A stretch of 8,547 bases of DNA from Myxococcales bacterium (lineage in GTDB: Bacteria > Myxococcota_A > Polyangia > Fen-1088). Positions 1 through 7,500 of the stretch are shown piece by piece. Both the position numbers and the translations under genes were made by a program. How positions within the stretch are numbered: position 1 is the first letter of the stretch; every line of letters starts with the position of its first letter. Location: the NCBI GenBank assembly GCA_003161835.1, contig PMNO01000712.1, forward strand, positions 2,491 through 11,037. The letters run 5' to 3'. The notes under the pieces were generated by a model. The model ran no database searches. It was not told the DNA's origin and saw only the letters and a list, made by a program, of their open reading frames with translations.

Positions 1-11
1 GCTCGCTGTCG

Positions 12-311
12 CTACGAAGACGTGGCGGGCCGTGCCCGCGGCGCCGTTCGAAGGCCGCGAGAAATGCGTTGTCCGGCCAGGGTCTGCTTGGTTTCGTTGA
101 TGTAGGCAACCAGGATTGACTTCACGTTCTCAACGAACTTGACCTTGCCGGCGGCAATCTCGCGCAAGGCGGTGACCGCCGGCTTGTTGTCGCAACGCAC
201 CAGCGGTCGCGCTCCCTTCGCGAGTTGCCGTGCCCGATCCGCGGCGAGCACGATTAGCGCGAAACGGTTGGATTCGGTCCCCAAACAATCCTCTACGGTG
301 ATACGAGCCAC
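12..311 (-). CDS. rpoZ: DNA-directed RNA polymerase subunit omega
   Basis: This is the omega subunit of RNA polymerase, a small non-catalytic subunit that latches onto the beta-prime C-terminus, aids core assembly and in proteobacteria forms part of a ppGpp-binding site. The 99-residue product opens with [10 protein letters not shown], followed by the conserved omega core: [16 protein letters not shown] at about 15-30, then a basic GARP segment and [16 protein letters not shown] at about 42-57. The length is usual for the family, with a basic, Ala/Pro/Arg-rich tail. The start is GTG at 311, supported by an AGGAGG ribosome-binding site (316-321) only 4 bases upstream and by the family N-terminus beginning exactly there. 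It lies 155 bases downstream of trmH on the same strand and could be transcribed from its own promoter or by read-through. The family call is very secure. Confidence 0.96.
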   Translation of the reverse strand: MARITVEDCLGTESNRFALIVLAADRARQLAKGARPLVRCDNKPAVTALREIAAGKVKFVENVKSILVAYINETKQTLAGQRISRGLRTAPRARPATSS

Positions 312-315
312 TGGG

Positions 316-321
316 CCTCCT
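316..321 (-). promoter_or_regulatory. Ribosome-binding site of rpoZ
   Basis: A perfect AGGAGG on the minus strand lies 4 bases before the GTG start at 311. The spacing is short, but it is the only strong Shine-Dalgarno nearby and it fixes the GTG as the start. Confidence 0.7.
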
Positions 322-391
322 GGAAGAAATAGGACTCACCAGGTCGTTACGCCGGTGGATTGTCGCAGGGAGCGACCGTGAATGCGGTTTA

Positions 392-420
392 TTCGTATGC
401 TGCAACGACCCTGATTGCAA
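392..420 (-). promoter_or_regulatory. Weak candidate sigma-70-type promoter for rpoZ
   Basis: On the minus strand TTGCAA (415-420, 4 of 6 matches to TTGACA) is followed after 17 bases by TACGAA (392-397, 3 of 6 matches to TATAAT). It lies in the 155-base trmH-rpoZ gap, which holds no gene, and would give a leader of about 75 bases. The match is poor and could be chance; the gap length is the better argument that rpoZ has its own promoter. No convincing terminator was seen after trmH. Confidence 0.2.
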
Positions 421-466
421 GCGAAGTCTGGCGGTTCCGGACGATTCTTGGCCGCGTAACCCGCGC

Positions 467-1144
467 CTACCGCGTCGCAAGATGGCGCGCCACGATTTGT
501 TCCGCACCCCGCACGGAAGCCGCATAAAATCGGGCGCGCAACCGCAACCGAGCTGCTTCATCGAGATCACCAGGTTGCCCCAAGGTGCTCCGGCGACGGC
601 TCGCGCCGTGAAAAGCAATGATCGCGGCCGCCACCGAGAGATTCAGGCTGCGGGTCATGCCGGTCATGGGAATGGCGAAGCGGGCGTCGGCCCCGGCCAC
701 CGCAACCGCGCTCAGCCCCGCGTGTTCGTTGCCGACCACGATCGCAACCGGACGACCGAAGTCCAGATCCGCGAGGGCAACGTCGGCGTCCGGGACGGCC
801 GCGTACAAGGCAAAGCCCGCTCCGTTCAGCCACGCGCGTGCCGCCCCGAATGTCCGGTGCCGTTCGACATCGAGCCATTTTTCACATCCTTGGCTGACGT
901 CTGACGAAAATTGGAACTTCTCGGCGGCCTCGACCACATGCACGGTCTGGATGCCGAAGGCCTCCGCGCTGCGCAGTACCGCGGCACCATTTTGCGGATC
1001 GTGGAGGTTCTCGATCAGCAGCGTCAGGCCCCCCAGACGAGCCGCTACCGTGGCCTCAATCCGCTCGCGGCGTCCTTCGGCCAGGAAAGGCTCCAGGGCC
1101 CGACAGACGATCGCCGGATCCACCACGTCCAAGTCAGACGACAT
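467..1144 (-). CDS. trmH: TrmH/SpoU-family tRNA 2'-O-methyltransferase
   Basis: This is a SPOUT-fold RNA 2'-O-methyltransferase of the TrmH group, which in characterised members methylates G18 in the tRNA D-loop using S-adenosylmethionine. Numbering from the ATG at 1144 (225 residues): motif 1 is ENLHDPQN with VLRSAEAFG (45-64, candidate catalytic Arg58 by analogy with Thermus TrmH Arg41). A SQGCEKW segment (84-90) is typical of TrmH. Motif 2 is VVGNEHAGLS (136-145) and motif 3 is IPMTGMTRSLNLSVAAA (158-174); motifs 2 and 3 form the knot and SAM pocket. The C-terminal helix RARFYAASVRGAEQIVARHL matches TrmH tails. The start is uncertain: an in-frame GTG at 1195 adds 17 basic residues, and neither start has a clear ribosome-binding site. 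It follows the glycosyltransferase gene by 39 to 90 bases on the same strand. Family membership is firm; the G18 specificity is inferred. Confidence 0.92.
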   Translation of the reverse strand: MSSDLDVVDPAIVCRALEPFLAEGRRERIEATVAARLGGLTLLIENLHDPQNGAAVLRSAEAFGIQTVHVVEAAEKFQFSSDVSQGCEKWLDVERHRTFGAARAWLNGAGFALYAAVPDADVALADLDFGRPVAIVVGNEHAGLSAVAVAGADARFAIPMTGMTRSLNLSVAAAIIAFHGASRRRSTLGQPGDLDEAARLRLRARFYAASVRGAEQIVARHLATR

Positions 1145-1234
1145 CCCGATAGCTTTTACACGCCTTTGCCGTCTGTGGGCGATGGTGGTGTCCACGTGTC
1201 ACGCTCGACTCACAAGCAACACCCAAATTTCTTG

Positions 1235-3688
1235 TCACGGGCGAACGGAAATCTTGGCGCCCTTCGCGATCGGCGATCGTCGGGCGTCCTTCGAGAAGAG
1301 CCGCCGGAGCTTGCCCACCGGAATGGGTCCCCCGTCCCCGGCGTCGCCGTCGTTGTCGATCGGAGCGTCGACATCGGGCGGCGTCTCCGGCTCGGGGCGG
1401 GCGGTGATCATCTTGACCCATTCCAGGCACTGCTTTTCGTTGAAGCCAGATTCGCGCCTGTCGAAGACCACCTTCTGGGCATTCGCCGTCGCGTAGGCGT
1501 CGTCGTCGATCCGCCCGCGTTCGTGCATCTTCGCCAAGATCCGGTGCACGTATCGGTCCCACTGTGAGGTCAGCGTTCCGTGGCAATACTGGACGTAGCG
1601 TCGTTTGGGACTGGGCAGGATCGACGAGAAAAACGCCCCTTCGAGCGGCGTCAGGTCCGAGGCGTTCTTGCCGAAATAGTGGCGCGCCGCGGGCCCAATT
1701 CCGTAAATGCGCGGGCCAAATTCGATGGCGTTGAAATAGAGTTCCAGGATTCTCTCCTTCGGGATCTCGTGTTCGAGGTACCAGACGAGGAAGAGTTCCT
1801 GCAGCTTGCGCGAGAGGGTCTTTTCCTGGCTGAGCAGCACGTTCTTCACCATTTGCATCGTGATGGACGAGGCCCCGCCGCGGAAGCCACCGCGCTGCAA
1901 GTTGCGTTTGAGCGCGGTCCGAAATTCGGAGGTGACCCAACCGCGATGTTTGAAAAATCCGTTGTCCTCCGTGGTCATGATCGCCGCGACCAAATTGGGA
2001 GAGATCTGCTCGTAGGGAACGAAATCCGGATTCTCCGGTCCGACGATGAATTCCATCTCCTCCGTGTCACCGGGCGCCAAGGCAGCCCCGCCGCGCGTGG
2101 GGGGGGCCTGCGGGACCTCGACAGATAGCGCCACCGAATCACCCGCAACCAATGCTTTGACCGCCGGAGGCGCCTTCAAGACCCGACAGCCATCGATCCC
2201 CACCTTGCCCTTCAGCTCCAGGGCTTCCAGATCCGCATAGTCCACTCGGGCGGTGATCTCCGCTCCGAACTGGCCCTGCAAAACGAACCCTTGCAGCCGA
2301 GGCGCCAGCGCGGGCGGCAAGCTTGCCAACGCCTGCGCGCACGGCAACGGCGGAACCTGCAACGTCAGTTCCAGGCGCGGCAAGAAGCCGAGCTTGTTCC
2401 CGTCGGAGAAGGTGAAGGTGCCGGGAGCCAATTCCACGAAGCCGCTGAGCTTGCCCCGGAGCTCGCCGATGCGCCCCTCCAAGCGATCGATCGCGACACG
2501 GCGGGATGCCGGAAACGCCGTGCCGCGCAGCACGAGCGCGAGATCTATTCCCCGCACGGGCTCGGACGCGAGCCCGCCATGTTCGAAACTGAGCCGGGCG
2601 ACCTGCATGTCGCCTCCGAACCGGACGGCACCCTCGGCCCAGCTCACGTCGAACGCCGCGTCGACGGTGGTGTCGCCAGGGGAAAGCACGGTTTTGGGCA
2701 ACACATCCGCGATCTCGGCCAGCGAAAAACGTTCCGCGCGCAACGATATCTGCCCCTCATGGGCGCCGGGATCCAGTCCGCCCCGGGCCGTCCACAGCGT
2801 CTCGCGCGCACCCCCGTAGCTGCCATCCAGATCGACGATCAGTTGCCTGACCAGCGACGGTTTCGCATGTTCCGGGCCCGAGGCGGGGTGAATCTTCCCG
2901 TGAATTCCAGTCAGGCTGAGGTTCGGCAGCGGAGTGGCAAATCCCCCCGCCACGGTCAGGGTGGGAAATCCGCGCGGGCGGGCACCATCAAGGGGCCCGG
3001 CGACCGTGATCGCCTGGGCCCCGAATCGCGGCCCCCGGCCCGAGCTTCCCAGCGCCAGAACGCCGTCGACGTCCTCGGCCCGCACATCCAGTCGTTCTCC
3101 GGGAAGGAACACCAGGCCGAGTCTCCCGATGTCGACGGACAGCCCCGTGGCGGCATCGTGCAACACCACGCGCGCATCCCGGAGCGTCACCGCGGGGAGG
3201 CGTACCGGAACCGAGCCCGGCCCGGATGGTGTGCCCCCGTCCTTGGGTCGGCGAACTGCGGCAAGGACGGCGGTCAGGTTGTCGGCGGGTCCGCCACGGC
3301 GCGCGTTCACGGTAACTCCGTCGATGTCCACGACGCCGCGTCGAAACAGGATCGCCGCGAAGGGCACCCGCATGCGACCCACGTGGACCAGCGGACCCGC
3401 GGACGCGACGGCGACGTCGCCGCCGGCACCCGCGGCGCCAATGTCCAGATCGTGGAAGGTGATCGCCAGGAGTCCGGCTCGGGCGCTCCGCACACGCACG
3501 GGAGTTCCCAGGCGCGCCTGAATTTTCCCCACCACGATCCGCGCGGCGATTTCCCCGCCCACGAAGGGGTAAACCAGGACCAAGCCCAGCAAACCCACAA
3601 GCAGGAGCAGACGGCCTCTTCGTTCCCCCAGCCACGCCCCACCGGCACCCGCAGAAACCCGCCGTCGGTCGAGCCGGTGGTCAGTCAC
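1235..3688 (-). CDS. AsmA-like / GT51 biosynthetic peptidoglycan glycosyltransferase fusion
   Basis: This predicted inner-membrane protein of 817 residues is expected to polymerise lipid II into glycan strands on the periplasmic face. Residues 27-44 form one transmembrane anchor after a basic cytosolic N-terminus. Residues 45-540 are beta-rich and AsmA/TamB-like, opening with GEIAARIVVGKIQARLG and a run of alternating hydrophobic strands. Residues 545-740 are a GT51 domain: EDNGFFKHRGW with catalytic Glu574, GASSITMQMVKN (605-616), RKLQELFLVWYLE with Glu631 (627-639), KERILELYFNAIEFG (644-658) and YGIGPAARHYFGK (662-674). Both catalytic acids are present. No transpeptidase domain follows, so it is monofunctional like MtgA but about three times longer. 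The C-terminus is an acidic, Pro-rich stretch (765-787) then a basic tail (793-816). The start is GTG at 3688, the furthest in-frame start, with no Shine-Dalgarno. It lies 63 bases after the sigma gene. Confidence 0.93.
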   Translation of the reverse strand: MTDHRLDRRRVSAGAGGAWLGERRGRLLLLVGLLGLVLVYPFVGGEIAARIVVGKIQARLGTPVRVRSARAGLLAITFHDLDIGAAGAGGDVAVASAGPLVHVGRMRVPFAAILFRRGVVDIDGVTVNARRGGPADNLTAVLAAVRRPKDGGTPSGPGSVPVRLPAVTLRDARVVLHDAATGLSVDIGRLGLVFLPGERLDVRAEDVDGVLALGSSGRGPRFGAQAITVAGPLDGARPRGFPTLTVAGGFATPLPNLSLTGIHGKIHPASGPEHAKPSLVRQLIVDLDGSYGGARETLWTARGGLDPGAHEGQISLRAERFSLAEIADVLPKTVLSPGDTTVDAAFDVSWAEGAVRFGGDMQVARLSFEHGGLASEPVRGIDLALVLRGTAFPASRRVAIDRLEGRIGELRGKLSGFVELAPGTFTFSDGNKLGFLPRLELTLQVPPLPCAQALASLPPALAPRLQGFVLQGQFGAEITARVDYADLEALELKGKVGIDGCRVLKAPPAVKALVAGDSVALSVEVPQAPPTRGGAALAPGDTEEMEFIVGPENPDFVPYEQISPNLVAAIMTTEDNGFFKHRGWVTSEFRTALKRNLQRGGFRGGASSITMQMVKNVLLSQEKTLSRKLQELFLVWYLEHEIPKERILELYFNAIEFGPRIYGIGPAARHYFGKNASDLTPLEGAFFSSILPSPKRRYVQYCHGTLTSQWDRYVHRILAKMHERGRIDDDAYATANAQKVVFDRRESGFNEKQCLEWVKMITARPEPETPPDVDAPIDNDGDAGDGGPIPVGKLRRLFSKDARRSPIAKGAKISVRP

Positions 3689-3690
3689 CG

Positions 3691-3720
3691 AAACAATTTA
3701 CCAGGCGCGGGGCCGCCTGG
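3691..3720 (-). terminator. Hairpin plus T-rich tract between the sigma and glycosyltransferase genes (attenuator-like)
   Basis: Read on the minus strand, CCAGGCG-GCCCCG-CGCCTGG forms a perfect 7-bp GC stem with a 6-base loop (3701-3720), followed at once by TAAATTGTTT (3691-3700) and the GTG start 2 bases later. This resembles a weak intrinsic terminator; the T-tract is interrupted. It also occupies the place where a ribosome-binding site would be expected. The upstream arm at 3745-3751 can compete for the same pairing (separate entry). Confidence 0.4.
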
Positions 3721-3744
3721 CTTGGCCGACCTGGTGGCGCGCCC

Positions 3745-3751
3745 CCAGGCG
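3745..3751 (-). promoter_or_regulatory. Possible competing (antiterminator) arm
   Basis: The minus-strand sequence CGCCTGG directly follows the sigma factor's TAG stop and is identical to the 3' arm of the hairpin at 3701-3720. It could pair with the CCAGGCG arm (3714-3720) across a 24-base loop, which would free the terminator's 3' arm. A shorter partner, CCAGG (3730-3734), also lies in that loop. The sequence match is exact. The regulatory role is inference, and short GC repeats can arise by chance. Confidence 0.3.
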
Positions 3752-4420
3752 CTATGCCGCTTGCCGCGTCAACCCGGTGTCGGCGGAGGCCAGGGATTCG
3801 GCCAATCGCTGGCGGGCGTGGTGCAAACGCGACATGACCGTTCCGATGGGGCAACGGGCGATCTCCGCGATCGATTCGTAGGACTCGCCTTCCAGCTCGC
3901 GCAAGGAAAGGACCTGGCGATGCACCACGGACAGCCGGGCTATCCCGCCGCGCACCACAGCGCCCACCTGCGCGCGGGCCAGAGAACTTTCCGGGGTCTC
4001 GTCTGATACTGCCTCGGGCGTGCGACGTTCGTCCTCGTCCATCCCTTCGCTGTTCCGGACCACGACCGCCCCGGAACGGCGCGCCCGTAGATGATCGACA
4101 GCGGTGTTGACGACAATCCGATGCAACCAAGTCGTCAACGCGGCTCGACCCTCGAACTTCCCCACATACCGCCACACCTTGAGTAGCGCGTCCTGGACGA
4201 CATCTTCCGCGTCGTCGCGATTTCGCACTATCTTGAGCGCCACCGCCGCCAACCGTGGACGCGCGGCTTCTAGAAGCGCCTCAAGGGCAACGCGATCGCC
4301 CGCGCGCAGGCGTTCCAGCAGATCGGGCCCCGACAGATCCGCCCCGTTGGAGTGAGGCGCTTCTGCATGGCCCGAATCCGTGCTCTTGCCCTGGGACCCG
4401 AAACTGATGGTTTTTGTCAT
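3752..4420 (-). CDS. ECF-family RNA polymerase sigma factor (RpoE-like)
   Basis: This is a group 4 (extracytoplasmic function) sigma factor that directs RNA polymerase to a dedicated promoter set, usually for envelope stress. The 222-residue protein has a disordered 30-residue N-terminus. Region 2 spans about 33-115, including DDAEDVVQDALLKVWRY (69-85, core binding) and WLHRIVVNTAVDHLRARR (98-115, -10 recognition). A linker rich in Glu/Asp follows (125-150). Region 4 spans 155-208, with LSVVHRQVLSLRELEGESY and the helix-turn-helix SIAEIARCPIGTVMSRLHHARQRL (183-206). Length and domain order are usual for the family. The ATG at 4420 is supported by GAAGGG (4429-4434) 8 bases upstream. No anti-sigma gene is adjacent: the next gene downstream is the GT51 glycosyltransferase and the divergent neighbour is the DUF4175 protein. 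It may be autoregulated from the 177-base divergent spacer. The exact ECF group cannot be told by eye. Confidence 0.95.
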   Translation of the reverse strand: MTKTISFGSQGKSTDSGHAEAPHSNGADLSGPDLLERLRAGDRVALEALLEAARPRLAAVALKIVRNRDDAEDVVQDALLKVWRYVGKFEGRAALTTWLHRIVVNTAVDHLRARRSGAVVVRNSEGMDEDERRTPEAVSDETPESSLARAQVGAVVRGGIARLSVVHRQVLSLRELEGESYESIAEIARCPIGTVMSRLHHARQRLAESLASADTGLTRQAA

Positions 4421-4428
4421 GTTGATCG

Positions 4429-4434
4429 CCCTTC
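4429..4434 (-). promoter_or_regulatory. Ribosome-binding site of the ECF sigma gene
   Basis: GAAGGG on the minus strand lies 8 bases before the ATG at 4420, a good spacing. It supports that start. Confidence 0.65.
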
Positions 4435-4479
4435 AACCAGCTCTTTTGCAAGGCCGGGACCGACGGGGTGGACGCTCCG

Positions 4480-4491
4480 GTCGCCGGCGAC
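4480..4491. repeat. 12-bp perfect palindrome in the divergent spacer
   Basis: GTCGCCGGCGAC is fully self-complementary and lies about 60 bases upstream of the sigma start and 107 bases upstream of the DUF4175 start. It could be a binding site for a dimeric regulator, but at this GC content a 12-bp palindrome may be chance. Confidence 0.3.
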
Positions 4492-4523
4492 GGGTGGGCG
4501 AAATTCCCCGGGTCGGGATCAAT

Positions 4524-4541
4524 CAGGAGCGTTTCCTCCTG
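4524..4541. repeat. 6+6 inverted repeat in the divergent spacer
   Basis: CAGGAG-CGTTTC-CTCCTG has perfect 6-bp arms around a 6-base loop. It lies directly before the TAACAT candidate -10 and about 57 bases before the DUF4175 ATG. It could be an operator or a hairpin in a leader; there is no T-tract, so it does not look like a terminator. Confidence 0.3.
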
Positions 4542-4597
4542 CTAACATCGGGGAGGGTGACGGCGGCGACGCGACGCACGGCCCGGCCAGAACATCC

Positions 4598-7500
4598 ATG
4601 GGCGAAGCAGCGAAAGACCAGACCCGGAACGAGCCGGGACCAACGCCCCTCGGCGAGCTAGAGCGGATTCGCGGCTTTCTGGATGCCGCCCGGCGCCGAT
4701 TTTTGCTGCGCGATGCGCTGCGCTGGGGCTCCCTTGGCGGCGCCGCCCTTTTGATCATGGTGGTGTTCCTGGCGGCCACCGCGTCGGCGCTGGGTCCTGC
4801 GGCATTCTGGCGGCCCCTGACGTTTTTTCTGGGCGCGGTTTGCCTGGGGGTATCCGTGTTCGTGGGTGTTTGGCGTCCTGTTCGATCCGGGCGCGCGGAT
4901 CCCACCGGTCGGCGTTTGGTCGGCCGCCTGCGCGGATCGTTGGGCGCGGGTGGTCTCGCAGGTGACATCGTCTCGGCGGTAGAACTGGGAGACCGCGGGA
5001 CAGCCCCGACGACGGACACGGACCGTTTCGCCGAAGCGTCGGTCTCTCCCGTGTTGGTGCGAGCGTTCCAGGGCCGCGTGGCTGAGACGCTACAGCCACT
5101 CGATCCCGGTCGTCTGATCTCCCTCGGACCGGCCAAGCACGCTGGTTTGGTTTTGTTGGCGGCGGCGATCACGCTGGCCGCCGGCACCCGGCTGGCGCCA
5201 AATGCCATCGGGCGCGGATTGACGAATTTGTTTCGCCGTCCGAGCCATTTCGAAGGTGCCGCGGTTTCGGTGAAGCCGATCGTGGGAGACGTTCGCATCA
5301 CGTACGACTATCCCGCCTACACGGGCCTCGGCCGCCGGACCATCGAGGGATCCACGGGTGACATCGTCGCCGTCAAGGGCACGCGCGTGAAGATCGAAAC
5401 CACGCCTCTGCGAAGGTCGCGTCAGGCCCTGTTGCTGTTCGGCGAGTCCGGCGAGGCCGGCGAGCTTGCGGCCCGGCTGGTGAAGGGCACCCTGACCGCC
5501 CACCTGGCCTTGACCGATAGCGGCGTCTATCGGTTCTGGTTGCAGCCCCTGATCGGACGCGCGGTACGAGAGGAACGAGGCCACCGGCTGGAGGTTGAAC
5601 CGGATCGACCACCGCGCGTCGAAATTCACGGTCCGGCCGACCGGCTGGAGCTGGCCGCCCCACGCCCGATCGAGATCGGATTTGCCGCCGATGACGACTA
5701 CGGACTGGGTGCCGTCGACCTCGTGTTCCGGGTCGACGATGCTCCGGAGCAACGGCAACTTCTCAAAGACGCCCGTGGCGCCCGCCTGGCCCAGGGGCGC
5801 ACGCTGTGGGATCCCGCCCCGCTGGGACTGTCCGCGGGAGCACGCATCGCATATCACATCGAAGCACGAGATCGTGACGAGGTCTCGGGCGCAAAAGTGG
5901 GAACGTCTCGGACGCTGTACGTGACCATCGCCCGCCCGCAAGAGAGCATCGACAATCGGTTGGACCGACAGCGCGAGGTACTGGAGGGTTTGACCGAAGA
6001 TCTGGCCGAGCGCCTCGAAATGACGTTGCGGTCCAGTGCCCGCAGCGGCGAATCGTTGCCCGCCAGTGACGGGCCTCCAACCACCCTTGCGGCGATTCAT
6101 GCGACCGAGGAGACCCACGTCGCCTTGCTCGGGCGCCTGGTGGACGATGACCGGCGTGAGGGCTCCCTGGGCAAGGGTCTACGCTCCGCGCTGGCCGGGA
6201 TGGCCGATCGGCTGGGCAAGATGTTGCGTGCCGAGCGGGACGCGATGGCGACGGTGGACCGTGCCCCCACGTCACGCAGGGGCGATTCCCGGTTCTCCGG
6301 GGTCAGGGGGGACGCGCAGCGCGAAGCACATATCGGCGAGCTGGAAAAGGACGTTCTGCAACTGGACGATTTGATCGGACGCCAGCGCCTGGAGGATCTC
6401 GCGTCTATCGGGCGCGAGCTCACCGACGCCCACCGCCGCCTTCAGGATCTGTTGGGCCGCTATGCCGCGACCAAGGACGAGGCGCTGCGCCGCCAACTGG
6501 AACGTGAAGTCCGTGATCTCCGCGCGCGCATCGGTGAGCTGGCGCAGAAGATCGCCACTCTCAAGACCCGCAACGAGGTTCCCGATGAATGGCGGAACCT
6601 ACCCGACACCAAGGATCTCGCCGACCGCGCCAAGAAGCTGGACGACTTGCTGGCCGAAGGTGATCCGGCGGCCCTGGCGCGGGCGCTGGAGGAGCTGGGC
6701 AAGGATCTGCGCAACGTGCGGCAGATGCTGGACAGCAACGCGGAGGGATTCGGTGCGGAGAGGTTTCCACAAGAAAACCGCGTCGTGGCCGAGCTGATGA
6801 AGAAGATCGGCGACCTCGAGGGTGATGAACGCACCCTCGCGGGCGAAACCCAAGCCCTATCGGACAAGCAAGAGGCCGAGACCGAAAAACGGCTCCGCGG
6901 CCAGCTGGCGGACTGGACCCGCAAGGAAAACGAAAAGGTGGAGCGTTTGCGCCACAAGCTGGCCCAGATCAAGACCGGCGATCCGGAAAGCGCGCTGTTC
7001 GAGGAGGTCGAAAGCGCGCGGGAAAATGCCCGCAGGCTAAAGCGGCTGTTTGCGGAGCGGGATCTCGCGGAGGCGAAAGAAGAAGCGGATCGCGCCGCAG
7101 CGAGCCTGGATCGCGCCACCGAACATCTGGACGAAAACGGAGGCCCGGGCAAGCCGGGCGAGACACCGCGATCGGATGCGGTCGCGGACCTGGGTGAGGC
7201 ACGGGCGCTGGCGCAACAAATCTCGGACGATGTGCGCCAGCTTCTGCCCAAGGCTGAAGACACGCTGTCACCCGAGGAGCGAGCGCGGGGCCGCGCGCAA
7301 GCGGATCGTCAGGGCGCGATCGGGGATCGGACCGAGGACGCGGCCCGGGAGGCCGGCAAGCAGCTCGGCTCAACCCCAGGACTGGAACACGCGCAGCAGG
7401 ATCTGCGTGCCGCCGCCGACCAGATGCGACAGGCGGCGGAGCACCTGCGCCAGAGCGCGGCCAAGCAGGCTGGTGGCGCGGAGCGCAATGCCGCCGAGCG

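Larger units (their letters stand above)
4421..4597. promoter_or_regulatory. Divergent promoter region between the sigma gene and the DUF4175 gene
   Basis: This 177-base spacer must hold the promoters of both transcription units. On the plus strand TAACAT (4543-4548) is a fair -10 element without a good -35. GGGACC (4456-4461) followed after 16 bases by CGGTC is a remote ECF-like match on the plus strand. Neither is convincing. There is no clear ribosome-binding site before the ATG at 4598; GGGAGGGTGA (4551-4560) is too far away. Two inverted repeats inside the spacer are listed separately. Confidence 0.4.

Noticed and set aside
342..410. 7-bp inverted repeat GGTCGTT / AACGACC in the trmH-rpoZ gap
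   Set aside because: The arms are 55 bases apart with no T-tract or other support, so chance is likely.
618..1496. 292-residue plus-strand frame opposite trmH
   Set aside because: Ser/Arg/Pro-rich composition with no domain. It spans the trmH gene and the end of the glycosyltransferase gene on the other strand.
2291..4006. 571-residue plus-strand open frame opposite the glycosyltransferase and sigma genes
   Set aside because: It is Arg/Gln/Gly/His-rich with no recognisable domain and lies antisense to two genes with clear family motifs. Long shadow frames are normal at this GC content.
4352..4597. Upstream extension of the DUF4175-type frame by 82 residues
   Set aside because: It would overlap the start of the sigma gene and its ribosome-binding site, and the sequence is Pro/Arg/Ser-rich, like untranslated GC-rich DNA. 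The ATG at 4598 is preferred.
5090..6118. 342-residue minus-strand frame
   Set aside because: Antisense to the Ig-like part of the DUF4175-type gene; Gln/Gly/Arg-rich and without a recognisable domain.
6460..7263. Ser/Ala/Arg-rich 267-residue minus-strand frame
   Set aside because: This is the complement of the coiled-coil codons (Glu, Leu, Arg, Lys) of the DUF4175-type gene; its low complexity marks it as a shadow.
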